DNA of 64,000 nt from Anaerotruncus sp. MC2020 (GCA_000701945.1 KL370842.1:76457-140456); one strand, 5' to 3'; numbered from the stretch's first letter, positions 8,897-17,243 are shown. Made by a program: numbers and translations. Notes: generated by a model not told the origin, from the sequence alone.

Positions 8897-10642
8897 TTAT
8901 TTGTCCTTCATGCGAACTTGGTCTTTCGGCTCGACGGGCTTGCTCGAGGCTGTGATGACGTAGTCGCCGTAGCCGAGATTGCCCGATACTGCGCTCGAGG
9001 TCTCGTCCGAGGCGAGTATCTCAACGGCTACGCGCTCTGCGTAGTAGCGGTTGCCGAGCGGTGAGCTCTTGGATACGACAGTGAGGACGAAGTCGCCGTC
9101 CTTGTCGTGACCGAGAGCGCTCTTGGGTACGATGTTGTCATAGTTGCCGCCTCCGCAGGGAATGGACAGCTCTATGTAGGAGCCCGAGTCAACGTCGCCA
9201 GTTACCGAGAACACGATGAGCTTGTTCTTCGAGCCTGCGGTCTTGTCGCTCTTGATGTCGGTTACTACGGCGTCTATTCCGCCGAACCAGTTGTTGACCA
9301 CCTCTGCGGCGGTGCCCTTCTTTATCTTCTTAGCCTTGTCGGCTTCTACGGATATCTCTACCGTGTAGCCCTCCTCAGCGAGGTCTACCGTCAGGATAGG
9401 AGCGTCGGGAAGCGTCGTATCTCCGACCTTTACGCTGAGATTGCTGACGACACCGCCGTACTTGGCGACGATATCCGTCGTGCCTGTCTCAGCCTTCAGC
9501 TTGTTCACCTTTTCACGCGCCTTTTCGACCTCCTTCTTCTTTGCTCCGAGGTCGAGGTCGCTCATCTTCTTGTTGTTCTCGTCGGACTTCTGAGTCTTGG
9601 CGAGAGCGTTTATCTGGTCTTCGAGGAGACGCTGTTTAGACGTAACATCGGCGTTGAGGTCGTCTATGCTCATGCCCGAGCCCGTATTCTCGGACTCGTA
9701 TGCGGCAGCCTGTGCGGCGTAATACTCGGCGTTTGTCTCGGCGTCTGCGAGCTTCTCGGCTGTGTCCGCGCGGAGCTCGAACTTCGCCGTGTCGTACTTC
9801 TCGCGTGCCTCGTTGCGGGCAGTCTCCTTAGCCTCCATATCCTCCCTTGCGGCGGATATCTCAGCCTCTGTCGCGGTCGAGCCCTCGGCTGTCAGTGCCG
9901 TGTATATCGTGCAGGCGGCGGAATAGTCCGCCTCTGCGGTGTCTGCATCGTGCTTTATCTCGAGGATGTCGTTCGTGTACTCGGGAGGCGCCATGCTGTA
10001 CTCGTCGGAATCTACCGCCGTGATGACGCTCTGGAGCTTGGTCTGGAGCTTCGTGTAGTACGCGCTCTGCTTCTTGTCGTTCTCGTACTTTTCCTTTGCT
10101 GCCTTTGCGCCGCTCTGTCCCGCGACTGCCGCGTCGCGTCTGGCTATCGCTGTCTGCAAGTCCTCACGGGCGTTCTTTATCGCCTGATTCTCGCTGCTGT
10201 AGTCCGCGGAGGGCGTCAGCATCGCCTTCTGGTAGTCGAGCTCGAGTGCCGCGAGTGCATCCTCGGCGGCGGTGAGAGCCTCGTTGTCGCCCGCGCTCAC
10301 CGTCAGGAGCACGTCGCCCTTCTTGACCTCGGAGCCGTTCTTGCAGTTGATGGCCTCAATGGTCTTGTTGCCGTCGACCGTGACGTCCCACGACTGGTTC
10401 GACATCACCATTCCGCTTCCGCGTATGCGCTCGGTCAGCTTGCCCGAGGTCGCACGCTCGGAGGTTATCTCCGCGAGCGAGCGGTTCATTATCGTGTTCG
10501 AGAAGAAGGTCAGCACAAGCAGTACCACAAGGAATACGATGATTATCGTCTTGATTATCTCGCGCTTCTTTCTCGGGTCTTTTATTTCCTCGTCGCCCTT
10601 TATATCCTTGGCGGCTTTTATATTCTCTGTATTTTCAGCCAT
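8897..10642 (-). CDS. HlyD/MacA-type membrane-fusion adaptor
   Basis: 581 residues. A cytoplasmic charged start is followed by a membrane segment near 28-50 (TIIIVFLVVLLVLTFF). Next come a beta/lipoyl half (SGMVMSNQSWDVTV, GSEVKKGDVLLTV), a long alpha-helical coiled-coil hairpin at about 120-400 rich in Ala, Glu and Lys, and the second lipoyl half (AKYGGVVSNLSVKVGD). A beta-barrel and membrane-proximal domain closes it. This is the order of periplasmic adaptor proteins. Gram-positive versions usually serve MacB-type exporters of peptides or lipids. Its position between CUT1 sugar permeases and a MacB-like protein is unusual. Confidence 0.85.
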   Translation of the reverse strand: MAENTENIKAAKDIKGDEEIKDPRKKREIIKTIIIVFLVVLLVLTFFSNTIMNRSLAEITSERATSGKLTERIRGSGMVMSNQSWDVTVDGNKTIEAINCKNGSEVKKGDVLLTVSAGDNEALTAAEDALAALELDYQKAMLTPSADYSSENQAIKNAREDLQTAIARRDAAVAGQSGAKAAKEKYENDKKQSAYYTKLQTKLQSVITAVDSDEYSMAPPEYTNDILEIKHDADTAEADYSAACTIYTALTAEGSTATEAEISAAREDMEAKETARNEAREKYDTAKFELRADTAEKLADAETNAEYYAAQAAAYESENTGSGMSIDDLNADVTSKQRLLEDQINALAKTQKSDENNKKMSDLDLGAKKKEVEKAREKVNKLKAETGTTDIVAKYGGVVSNLSVKVGDTTLPDAPILTVDLAEEGYTVEISVEADKAKKIKKGTAAEVVNNWFGGIDAVVTDIKSDKTAGSKNKLIVFSVTGDVDSGSYIELSIPCGGGNYDNIVPKSALGHDKDGDFVLTVVSKSSPLGNRYYAERVAVEILASDETSSAVSGNLGYGDYVITASSKPVEPKDQVRMKDK

Positions 10643-10685
10643 GGTGTTGTACTCCTTATATTGGTTTTGAGCTGTTGTGTGTAAG

Positions 10686-10800
10686 CCGTTAGCCTTTAGC
10701 CGATAGCTCGTTGTATCGCCTTACGGCGATATTTTTTGAAATAATCGTCCGCGGAGCGGACACCATAAGCTAAAGGCTGATGGCTAATAGCTAATGGCTA
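10686..10800. repeat. Long imperfect inverted repeat between operon genes
   Basis: Left arm GCCGTTAGCCTTTAGC and right arm GCTAAAGGCTGATGGC pair over 16 bp. Inside are a second hairpin (CGCCTTACGGCG) and a third (GTCCGCGGAGCGGAC). The right edge adds two more TAGC-type tracts reaching the stop of the permease gene. It fills nearly all of the space between two genes of one operon, so it may be a MITE-like insertion that now shapes or splits the transcript. Confidence 0.6.
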
Positions 10801-11763
10801 TCCTTTTATTCCGCCCGAGTAGGTTATGCCCTCCACGAGGTAATCCTCGCCGTAGAGGAACATCAGTATCGTCGGTATCATGTATACCGTTCCGACCGCG
10901 AATGCCAGTCCGATATCGCCCGTGTTTATCTGCGACAGGAACACCGACAGCGGGTGCAGGTCAGTATCCTTCATCAGCACCAGCGGCTGTTCGACCATGT
11001 TCCAGTAGTCGATGAACACGAGCATCGCTATCGACACTATCGCGCCCTTGCACAGCGGCATATGTATCTTCGTCAGTATTTGCAGCTCGCTCGCTCCGTC
11101 GAGCTTTGCGGCTTCGACGTACGAGACGGGTATGCGCTTCATTACCTTCGTCAGCAGGAATATGCTGAACGGCGAGAAGATGCCGGGCAGTATGACCGCC
11201 CACCGCATATTCTCAATGGACTTGTTTATCGTCCCCGCGAGCTTTGCGGGTGCCAGTGACACCACCGACGCCGCGTTGTCCTTGATGAAGTCCGCGACGA
11301 GGAAGTTCGGCACGAGCGTTACCTGATACGGCATTATCATCAGTATGATGTATGCGAAGAAGATGATGCCCTTGAATTTGTTCGGGTACCGCGAGAAGCC
11401 GTATGCTGTCAATATCGCGAGGAGCACCTGAAATACCGTTATCGGTACAGTCAGTATCACCGAGTTCCAGAACTTCAGCAGGTAGTCGGGGCTCTTGAAC
11501 AGCACGCTCGCGTACTGGTCGAATGTGACCTTGTCGGGGATGAACTTGAGGTTGACGTTCTCGGAGATGAACGTCTTCTTGTCGTCCGTCATGTTGCTGA
11601 GCATCGCGCCGTAGTTGGCGGTTATCTCGTTGGACGTCATGAAGGAGTTCGCTATCGTCAGCACCGTCGGCATCAGGAACATCACTGCGGCAATGCCCGT
11701 GAACAGCATTATTATAATGTTGAATATGCGCCTTTTCTTGTGTCTGCTAATCCGTATGCCCAT
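10798..11763 (-). CDS. CUT1-type carbohydrate ABC permease (MalG-like)
   Basis: 321 residues with six predicted membrane segments and the cytoplasmic EAA loop (YVEAAKLDGASELQILTKIHMPL), where the ATPase docks. A large extracellular loop lies between the first two helices (about 40-100). This is the second permease of an importer and is joined to the first by a one-base stop/start overlap (TGATG at 11763), so translation is coupled. No ATPase gene is in the operon; many Firmicutes sugar importers share one MsiK-type ATPase encoded elsewhere. Confidence 0.92.
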   Translation of the reverse strand: MGIRISRHKKRRIFNIIIMLFTGIAAVMFLMPTVLTIANSFMTSNEITANYGAMLSNMTDDKKTFISENVNLKFIPDKVTFDQYASVLFKSPDYLLKFWNSVILTVPITVFQVLLAILTAYGFSRYPNKFKGIIFFAYIILMIMPYQVTLVPNFLVADFIKDNAASVVSLAPAKLAGTINKSIENMRWAVILPGIFSPFSIFLLTKVMKRIPVSYVEAAKLDGASELQILTKIHMPLCKGAIVSIAMLVFIDYWNMVEQPLVLMKDTDLHPLSVFLSQINTGDIGLAFAVGTVYMIPTILMFLYGEDYLVEGITYSGGIKG

Positions 11764-12647
11764 CAGCCCTCCACGTCCTTTCCGAAAATTTCCTCGGCAA
11801 TAAGGAGAGCCGCGATGATGACTATCATCACCAGCGAGAACAGCACCGCTGCCGCTGACAGCTTCTGGTAGTCAAGGCTGTTGAACGTGTTGTTCATGAA
11901 GTGCTGGAGCATATACATCTTGTCGTAGGGGTGGTCGCCCGTCAGCAGGTATACCTCGCGGAATATCTTGAACGAGTTTATCAGCGAGAGTATCAGCACA
12001 AATAATATAGTAGGGGAGAGGTACCTGAGCTTGATGTGGAAGAACTGGTATATCCTCCCCGCGCCCTCAAGCTCCGCGACCTCGAGAATATCGCGCGGTA
12101 CTGCTGCGAGCGCCGACATGAACAGTATCATATTGTAGCCGATGTTCTTCCACAGGAACATCACGATGATGATGAGCTGTCCGTGGCTCGACTTCATCCA
12201 GTCGATGCCCTGTATGCCGAAGAGGTCGAGCACCTGATTGATAGTGCCGTGGTTGTGGAAGAGCACCTGCCACACCAGTACGACCGACGCCGTCGGCACC
12301 ATTATCGGGCTGAGGAAGAATGTGCGTATCACGCTCTTGTACGGGATACTGCGCTCCAGCAGAGTCGCCAGCCACAGCGATATCACCAGTACCAGCGGCA
12401 CCGATATCAGCGAGAAGGCCGAGGTGTTCAGCGCCGCGCTTCGGAAGGCTGATGCCTTGAACAGACGCCTGAAGTTCTCCAGTCCCACAAACTGCGCCGA
12501 TATAGGGTTGTTTATCACGGAATAGTAGATGACTATGCAGAACGGTATCAGGAAGAATATGAGCACGCCCGCAAGGCTCGGCAGCACACACAGGTTGCTG
12601 AATATGCGCTCTCCTCTCCTGCCGCACTGGCTGTTTGGTTTCTTCAT
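11763..12647 (-). CDS. CUT1-type carbohydrate ABC permease (MalF-like)
   Basis: 294 residues, six membrane segments and the EAA loop (EVAELEGAGRIYQFFHIKL). The N-terminus is short and basic. It is the first gene of the five-gene unit and lies directly below the promoter at 12.8 kb. Together with the MalG-like subunit it should form the transmembrane channel of a sugar importer that receives its substrate from the lipoprotein at 5.3-7.7 kb. The substrate is not predictable. Confidence 0.92.
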   Translation of the reverse strand: MKKPNSQCGRRGERIFSNLCVLPSLAGVLIFFLIPFCIVIYYSVINNPISAQFVGLENFRRLFKASAFRSAALNTSAFSLISVPLVLVISLWLATLLERSIPYKSVIRTFFLSPIMVPTASVVLVWQVLFHNHGTINQVLDLFGIQGIDWMKSSHGQLIIIVMFLWKNIGYNMILFMSALAAVPRDILEVAELEGAGRIYQFFHIKLRYLSPTILFVLILSLINSFKIFREVYLLTGDHPYDKMYMLQHFMNNTFNSLDYQKLSAAAVLFSLVMIVIIAALLIAEEIFGKDVEG

Positions 12648-12795
12648 TCTATCACTACCCTTGCTGTTTTTTTCTTTTGTTCATTCGCCCCGTGAAAAGT
12701 GTTTCTATATATAAGTGTCTTTCAGAGGCGAAAAATACGAAGTTTTTAGAAATTTTTATTTTTTAACATTGACGCGTGTATTCTTTACGTATATT

Positions 12796-12846
12796 ATGAT
12801 ATAACGTTAACAATAAAATGTCAATGGATTTTGCAAATATTTTGCA
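12796..12846 (-). promoter_or_regulatory. Proximal promoter and operator of the ABC operon
   Basis: On the minus strand TTGACA (12819-12824) and TATCAT (12796-12801) are 17 bp apart. Directly upstream of the -35 lies a near-palindrome, TGCAAATATTTTGCA (12832-12846). The same arrangement recurs 228 bp further upstream, which argues for a bound regulator. Confidence 0.8.
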
Positions 12847-13020
12847 TTTCTTTTCCCGAAATTTCGCATTTTTTGAGTTTCGGCACACCGCTCCCGCAAG
12901 TCACCGCGGAAGTGTCTGATAATGCTGTGTGAAGGTCGGCGAGGTTGTTAACCAAGGTTGACAAACCGCCTCCTGAATCAATATGATTGTACTAATGATG
13001 ATAGTACAGCTCCTACGGTT
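12847..13020. other. Leader between the two ABC-operon promoters
   Basis: This stretch would be transcribed only from the distal promoter. It contains a minus-strand CAGGAGG followed by a TTG-started frame of about 47 codons that runs to just past the proximal operator. Without homologues I cannot say that it is translated. No riboswitch pattern is recognised. Confidence 0.3.
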
Positions 13021-13023
13021 ACT

Positions 13024-13074
13024 ATGATATCACTTTAACAAGCTCTTGTCAATAGCTTTTGCAAATATTTTGCA
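13024..13074 (-). promoter_or_regulatory. Distal promoter and operator of the ABC operon
   Basis: On the minus strand TTGACA (13047-13052) and TATCAT (13024-13029) have 17-bp spacing. The operator TGCAAATATTTTGCA (13060-13074) is identical to the proximal one and at the same distance from the -35. The two promoter blocks look like a duplication. Confidence 0.75.
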
Positions 13075-13217
13075 CTTACCATGCAAGTGCGCAAAATATG
13101 ATGATTCTGCGAATTTTTGGTCAGCGTGAGCTCTCCTGCGGCTATAGTTTTTACGCTCAAAAGCCGCTTTGCCAAAAGGCTTTTTTTGTGTACTTTGACC
13201 TTTTTTGAGCTCCGCAC

Positions 13218-13246
13218 TTGACAGGCTTTCTCTATTATGGTATAAT
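13218..13246 (+). promoter_or_regulatory. Promoter of the tRNA cluster
   Basis: Consensus TTGACA (13218-13223), a 17-bp spacer and TATAAT (13241-13246), 22 bp before tRNA-Gly. Confidence 0.9.
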
Positions 13247-13268
13247 GTTACCTGTTGAAACTCCGAAT

Positions 13269-13342
13269 GCGGGTGTAGTTCAATGGTAGAATGTCAGCCT
13301 TCCAAGCTGAACACGTGGGTTCGATTCCCATCACCCGCTCCA
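13269..13342 (+). tRNA. tRNA-Gly (anticodon TCC)
   Basis: 74 nt with encoded CCA. Acceptor stem GCGGGTG/CACCCGC, T-arm GTGGG-TTCGATT-CCCAT, and anticodon loop CTTCCAA give TCC, reading GGA and GGG. Confidence 0.95.
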
Positions 13343-13362
13343 GCACGGTGTCCGTGCAGCCA

Positions 13363-13423
13363 GTTCGCGAGGTCGCTCGCAAAGCTCGCTTAGTCTGTGC
13401 GGAACGGCAGTCTGCTTTCGCGG
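13363..13423 (+). repeat. tRNA spacer repeat, copy 1
   Basis: A 61-bp sequence after tRNA-Gly reappears after tRNA-Arg (13573-13633) with about 80 percent identity, sharing the block CGCTCGCAAAGCTCGCTTA. This suggests the tRNA units share a duplicated spacer, perhaps for RNA processing. Confidence 0.7.
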
Positions 13424-13475
13424 TTCTGACCTGTTCGTGCGGCAAGTTCTTTTGGCTTCGGCTATGTTTTCAGAT

Positions 13476-13552
13476 GCGCCTTTAACTCAGCTGGATAGAG
13501 TAACTGCCTTCTAAGCAGTAAGCCGCTGGTTCGAATCCAGCAAGGCGCGCCA
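13476..13552 (+). tRNA. tRNA-Arg (anticodon TCT)
   Basis: 77 nt with encoded CCA. Acceptor GCGCCTT/AAGGCGC, T-arm CTGG-TTCGAAT-CCAG, and anticodon loop CTTCTAA give TCT, reading AGA and AGG. Confidence 0.95.
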
Positions 13553-13572
13553 ACGCCGAGCGGGCGCGCGCG

Positions 13573-13633
13573 GTTCGCGTCGTCGCTCGCAAAGCTCGCT
13601 TAATCTGCGTGGAACAGTAGTTTGTTCTCGCGG
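13573..13633 (+). repeat. tRNA spacer repeat, copy 2
   Basis: Partner of the repeat at 13363-13423, in the same orientation and at the same place relative to the preceding tRNA. Confidence 0.7.
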
Positions 13634-13673
13634 ACGATAGCAATGCCGAATATGGCAACAACTTAATATTGAT

Positions 13674-13751
13674 GGTGGGTGTAGCTTAGCTGGTTAAAGC
13701 GTCGGATTGTGGTCCCGAAGATCGTGGGTTCGAATCCCATCTCCCACCCCA
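13674..13751 (+). tRNA. tRNA-His (anticodon GTG)
   Basis: Anticodon loop TTGTGGT gives GTG. The extra 5' G (13674) opposite the discriminator C is the histidine identity element. The 3' end is CTCCCAC-C-CCA with encoded CCA. One T-T mismatch sits in the acceptor stem and one A-C closes the anticodon stem, but the overall fold is complete. Confidence 0.92.
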
Positions 13752-14007
13752 TGCGGCGTGTCGCCGCTCCCGATTCGCGCTCCGCTTTATAGTGGAGCGT
13801 TAGTCTTTTCCACGATTTATAAGCTATAATAAGTATGAAACGTGTTCGCTCTGAGCGGGCGCACGCAGATTCGCGGTTCAGTTTTTCTGAACCGCGGATT
13901 TTTTCCCGCGTTCCATAGCGGTTCTAAATCATTCCACATGCACATACGGTGTGTCACCGCTCCCGATTCGCGCTCCCTTGCGGAGCGCTTTCGTTTTATT
14001 CGGCGTG
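13752..14007. other. Non-coding gap after the tRNAs: repeated block and terminator
   Basis: A block with CGCTCCCGATTCGCGCTCC occurs at about 13765-13785 and again at about 13956-13976, each followed by a small hairpin of the GGAGCG type. Between them lies the terminator at 13872-13896. I see no gene here. Confidence 0.55.
13872..13896 (+). terminator. Terminator of the tRNA cluster
   Basis: A 10-bp stem (CGCGGTTCAG with CTGAACCGCG), loop TTTTT, followed by GATTTTTT. Confidence 0.85.
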
Positions 14008-14036
14008 TTGCTTTAGGCGGACTGTTGTGGTATAAT
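14008..14036 (+). promoter_or_regulatory. Probable promoter of the CPBP protease/XRE pair
   Basis: TTGCTT (14008-14013) and TATAAT (14031-14036) have 17-bp spacing. The leader to the start codon would be about 185 nt and shows no recognisable riboswitch. Confidence 0.6.
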
Positions 14037-14227
14037 GTATTCAGCAGCGCATTATGGACGCGGTTGAGAATTTGGCTGTAAATAGTCGATGCAACGGAGA
14101 TTAACGTGATTGTTAACGCCCGTTGACGGATTTCCAAGCGCGGTTGGTAGAATTTCACGGACAGAAATGATACGATGGATTCATCAGGAAAAAACTATTG
14201 CCGAGCGATAGAAGGAGGAATTCATCT

Positions 14228-15151
14228 ATGAAAGAATTTATCAAAAACATAAGCCCGTTCAACAACAGAACAGAAATGCCTGCTGCAATGCTCGTAGTGA
14301 AAAAGCTGCTGATGTTCATTATATGCTACTGGGCGGGCTTGCTGCTTGCAGAGGGAGCCGTTATCGGCGCGATGTCCGCCTGCGGAAAAAACTTCATGCA
14401 GGGCGAAATGTTCAGTGACAGCGTCATGAACCTGCTCAAATACTATGGAATGATAGTTATTTTAGGCGTAAGCGTACTTTGCTGGAAGCTTACAGAAAAA
14501 AGAAAGCTCTCCGAAATGGGCGTGACCAAGCACATCGGCGGCTGGTTCATCGGCGCTCTCATTGGCGTGGGACTTCTGGCTGTCTGCGTTGCTGCTATCG
14601 CTCTCACGGGCAGTATCAGATTTGACGGCTTGTTCACTGACCCTGACGTCTTAATGATATTACTGATGCTCGGCGGGTTTATTATTCAGGGGGCGGCTGA
14701 GGAGTTCCTGTGCAGAGGACTTGTACTCTGTTCGCTCAGGGACAGAGTACCGCTTCCTGTCGCAGTTGCGGCAAGCACCCTTGCTTTTATTTATCCGCAT
14801 TGTAGTACACTCCGCGAATTTGAACTGCAGTACGTCTTTTCAGGACTGCTCTGCTTAGTTGTTATCTCGTGCGTGTTCTCATTCATTACGCTCCGCACCG
14901 GAAGTATATGGGCTGCCTGCGGACTTCACTCCGTGTGGAATTTCTGCCTGAGCTGTGTTCTCGGACTCAATCTCAGCGGCAGTGAGGGAGCTTCGACTGC
15001 GCTCATCAATATGAGAAGTGTTGGAAACAATCTTCTCAACGGCGGGAACTACGGCATAGAAGCAAGCATTATCGCTGATATTGTCATAGCTGCGGCAGCT
15101 GTACTGCTGTGGCAAATATATAAAAAGAATAATACAGAAAGGCAGGCATGA
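14228..15151 (+). CDS. CPBP-family intramembrane metalloprotease
   Basis: 307 residues; ATG at 14228 follows AGAAGGAGGAATT. About eight membrane segments. All three CPBP/Abi motifs are present: EEFLCRG (EExxxR) near 157-163, an FxxxH-type segment (FIYPH), and HSVWN (HxxxN) near 236-240. Members cleave membrane proteins or prenylated peptides, and bacterial versions are often linked to bacteriocin immunity. The XRE regulator three bases downstream is probably co-translated and may control it. The substrate is unknown. Confidence 0.9.
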   Translation: MKEFIKNISPFNNRTEMPAAMLVVKKLLMFIICYWAGLLLAEGAVIGAMSACGKNFMQGEMFSDSVMNLLKYYGMIVILGVSVLCWKLTEKRKLSEMGVTKHIGGWFIGALIGVGLLAVCVAAIALTGSIRFDGLFTDPDVLMILLMLGGFIIQGAAEEFLCRGLVLCSLRDRVPLPVAVAASTLAFIYPHCSTLREFELQYVFSGLLCLVVISCVFSFITLRTGSIWAACGLHSVWNFCLSCVLGLNLSGSEGASTALINMRSVGNNLLNGGNYGIEASIIADIVIAAAAVLLWQIYKKNNTERQA

Positions 15152-15154
15152 AAT

Positions 15155-15550
15155 ATGGAGTTCAATAATAAACTTTACGAACTGCGTAAGCAAAAGGGAT
15201 TTTCTCAGGAGGAACTCGCGAACAGGCTGAATGTCTCGCGTCAGACTGTCTCGAAGTGGGAGGTCGGCGATTCTACGCCTGATATGGAGAAGCTTGTCGC
15301 TATGAGCGACCTGTTCGGCATTTCTCTTGATGAACTGGTGCTGGACAAATCTCCCGAGCCTGCACCCGTTGAGCAAGCACCTGCAAAATCCGAGCTTTAC
15401 AGCGATATCAAGAAACACGTCCTGACTGATGATAATAAGAAAAAAGTCAGGAAAGGCACAAAGATAGCCCTTATTGTCTTCGGTATCATTCTTGCGATAG
15501 ATGCAATATCATTTGTAGTATATGTTGCCGTTAACGGTTTGCCCAAATGA
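15155..15550 (+). CDS. XRE-type regulator with C-terminal membrane anchor
   Basis: 131 residues. Residues 6-60 are a Cro/C1-type helix-turn-helix (LRKQKGFSQEELANRL, VSRQTVSKWEVGDSTPD). A linker follows, and residues about 105-127 are hydrophobic (IALIVFGIILAIDAISFVVYV), so DNA binding is tethered to the membrane. Such proteins commonly sit beside membrane proteases or transporters and sense envelope state. The gene follows the CPBP protease by three bases. A terminator follows directly, so the pair is a closed two-gene unit. Confidence 0.9.
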   Translation: MEFNNKLYELRKQKGFSQEELANRLNVSRQTVSKWEVGDSTPDMEKLVAMSDLFGISLDELVLDKSPEPAPVEQAPAKSELYSDIKKHVLTDDNKKKVRKGTKIALIVFGIILAIDAISFVVYVAVNGLPK

Positions 15551-15555
15551 AACAC

Positions 15556-15584
15556 GCAGGCGCTCCCTATTCAGGAACGCCTGC
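15556..15584 (+). terminator. Terminator of the CPBP/XRE pair
   Basis: GCAGGCG...CGCCTGC stem with an extra inner TCC/GGA pairing, followed by TATTTGTTTATTC. Confidence 0.8.
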
Positions 15585-15833
15585 TATTTGTTTATTCTTC
15601 GTCAGCCCGAGTGAAGGAAAGGGGAGGATAATTTGTGGTCGGAGTCGGCGAAAACTGTATAAGATATTACCATAAATACAGTCTGTAAAGAAAAGTGCGA
15701 TATACCAAATGTATAAAAAGGCGACGGTAAACACCTTGTAAAAAAATCCATTATTACATTGGGTAAAACGCATAAAAACGGAGTATCAGTTTAGGGATTA
15801 GTGCTGAATTTGACCTAATATCGGGAAATTCTC

Positions 15834-15862
15834 TTGACAAACGGGGGCGTTTCGGGTATAAT
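15834..15862 (+). promoter_or_regulatory. Strong promoter of the 15.9-kb surface protein
   Basis: TTGACA (15834-15839), 17 bp, TATAAT (15857-15862). The region 15600-15830 before it holds no gene I can support. Confidence 0.88.
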
Positions 15863-15946
15863 AAAGACAACAAATAAACCACTCGTCTTTACAGACAGCG
15901 GCTCGGCAGCTAAATTGCCGAAATCCACTATGAAAGGAAAATGAAT

Positions 15947-16993
15947 ATGAAAAACAATAAGAAAAAATCCCCGATGATGAAGATAGTTTCGGCTGCCGCT
16001 ATGCTTGCTGTTTCAGCTTCTATGCTCGGTACATCCACCTATGCTTGGTTTACCATGAATAAGGAAGTATCAGTAAAGAGTATGCAGGTTAAGGCAAAGG
16101 CAGAAGGTGGTCTGCTGATTAATGAAATTGCTACTTGGAATGATACGAATTGGGATGATGAAGCAACCGCAAAATCTCTTCCAGGTACAGCATTGATTCC
16201 AACATCTACTACCAATGGATCAAAATGGTTCCATGCAAACAGTAAGAAAGCCAATGATGAGGCAGGTGCTGCTTCAAATACTGCAGATGGAAATCTTACT
16301 TCAGCAGGTTATGAAGAACTGAGTTTAACTCCTAAAACAGCAGCGGCGAGTACGGGTACTCAGGCGGAGAACAGCATATATTATGTTGATGGAAACAGTG
16401 ATAACGATTATACAGATAATTCTACGGACAAGGCATACTATGTAATGTATAAGTATTATTTGAAGGCTTCAAATGATTCCGGTCTTACGCTCTCAAGAGA
16501 GGCTAATGCTCAGAATGTAGCTATTAGTGAAGTAAAGGCTACTTTGCCCGATTCGGCGAAATCAGCTGATCTTGATAAGGCACTCCGTGTAGGTATCAAG
16601 ATGGGTGGGAAAATGTACATTTACGCTCCTGTTTATGGTACTGGTAGCACAAGTGATGCATACTTTGCTTGTACTTCGGTAACAAATACACCAGCTTCTG
16701 GAGAGACTCCTGCGTCTCAGTCTATCACAAATGCAGAGGTTTTGCCTTTTGCTACTAATGCTAAAACATACACTGCATTAGGGACTCTTCCGGGAATCAA
16801 AGGATATGCAAGTGGTGAAAATGCAGGCAAGGGTGAAGAAGTTGACATCTATATTTGGTTCGAAGGTGAAGATGATTACTGCCAGTCAGATAAAATCACT
16901 GACTCACTTGATGATATAGTTGTTGATGTTAAGTTCAGTCTTGAAACGATTGGCGGAACGGCTCCGACAGCAATAACAAAGAATGAGTTCTAA
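15947..16993 (+). CDS. SipW-type secreted surface protein
   Basis: 348 residues; ATG at 15947 is 8 nt after AAAGGAAA, while the ATG at 15941 is too close to it. The N-terminus has a basic start, a hydrophobic core and the SipW-cognate ending TYAWFTMNKEVSV, the pattern of TasA/camelysin-like proteins cleaved by SipW-type signal peptidases. The mature part is rich in Ala, Ser, Thr and Asn, with no cysteine pairs and no C-terminal anchor, which suits a secreted fibre subunit. It has its own promoter and terminator. Candidate processing enzymes lie at 52.5 and 55.1 kb. Its codon use is more AT-rich than that of the flanking core genes. Confidence 0.85.
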   Translation: MKNNKKKSPMMKIVSAAAMLAVSASMLGTSTYAWFTMNKEVSVKSMQVKAKAEGGLLINEIATWNDTNWDDEATAKSLPGTALIPTSTTNGSKWFHANSKKANDEAGAASNTADGNLTSAGYEELSLTPKTAAASTGTQAENSIYYVDGNSDNDYTDNSTDKAYYVMYKYYLKASNDSGLTLSREANAQNVAISEVKATLPDSAKSADLDKALRVGIKMGGKMYIYAPVYGTGSTSDAYFACTSVTNTPASGETPASQSITNAEVLPFATNAKTYTALGTLPGIKGYASGENAGKGEEVDIYIWFEGEDDYCQSDKITDSLDDIVVDVKFSLETIGGTAPTAITKNEF

Positions 16994-17099
16994 TCCAAGC
17001 GTAGAACAATAACAACTAACTAAACACTCACGTCCCCCGACCGGAGAAATCCCGTTGTCATAGGCTCATAAAGCATCTATAACCCCATAGAAAACTTAA

Positions 17100-17126
17100 C
17101 CCGCCGAACATTTGATGCTCGGCGGG
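17100..17126 (+). terminator. Terminator of the 15.9-kb surface protein
   Basis: CCCGCCGA...TCGGCGGG with the loop region ACATTTGATGC, followed by TTTC. Confidence 0.8.
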
Positions 17127-17197
17127 TTTCACATACCCAGATTAATTGTAATATTTTGTTCTCTTTATACGAGCCGTTTAACACAAAAATTTCATAA

Positions 17198-17243
17198 AAA
17201 AAGCCGCGAAAGCCTTGATTTTTCGCGGCTTTTGTGCTATAAT
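17198..17243 (+). promoter_or_regulatory. Hairpin and promoter before the interrupted SipW-type gene
   Basis: AAAGCCGCGAAA...TTTTCGCGGCTTTT forms a terminator-like stem at about 17200-17234. Overlapping it, TTGATT (17215-17220) and TATAAT (17238-17243) with 17-bp spacing form a promoter for the gene at 17292. Confidence 0.65.

Noticed and set aside
9107..10684. A 525-codon plus-strand open frame
   Set aside because: It lies opposite the HlyD-like adaptor gene, whose domains and codons are clear; the frame has no RBS or family pattern and is a shadow of GC-rich coding DNA.
12850..13000. A plus-strand TTGACA at 12958 with TATGAT 18 bp later
   Set aside because: No plus-strand gene follows before the tRNA promoter, so it is probably chance.
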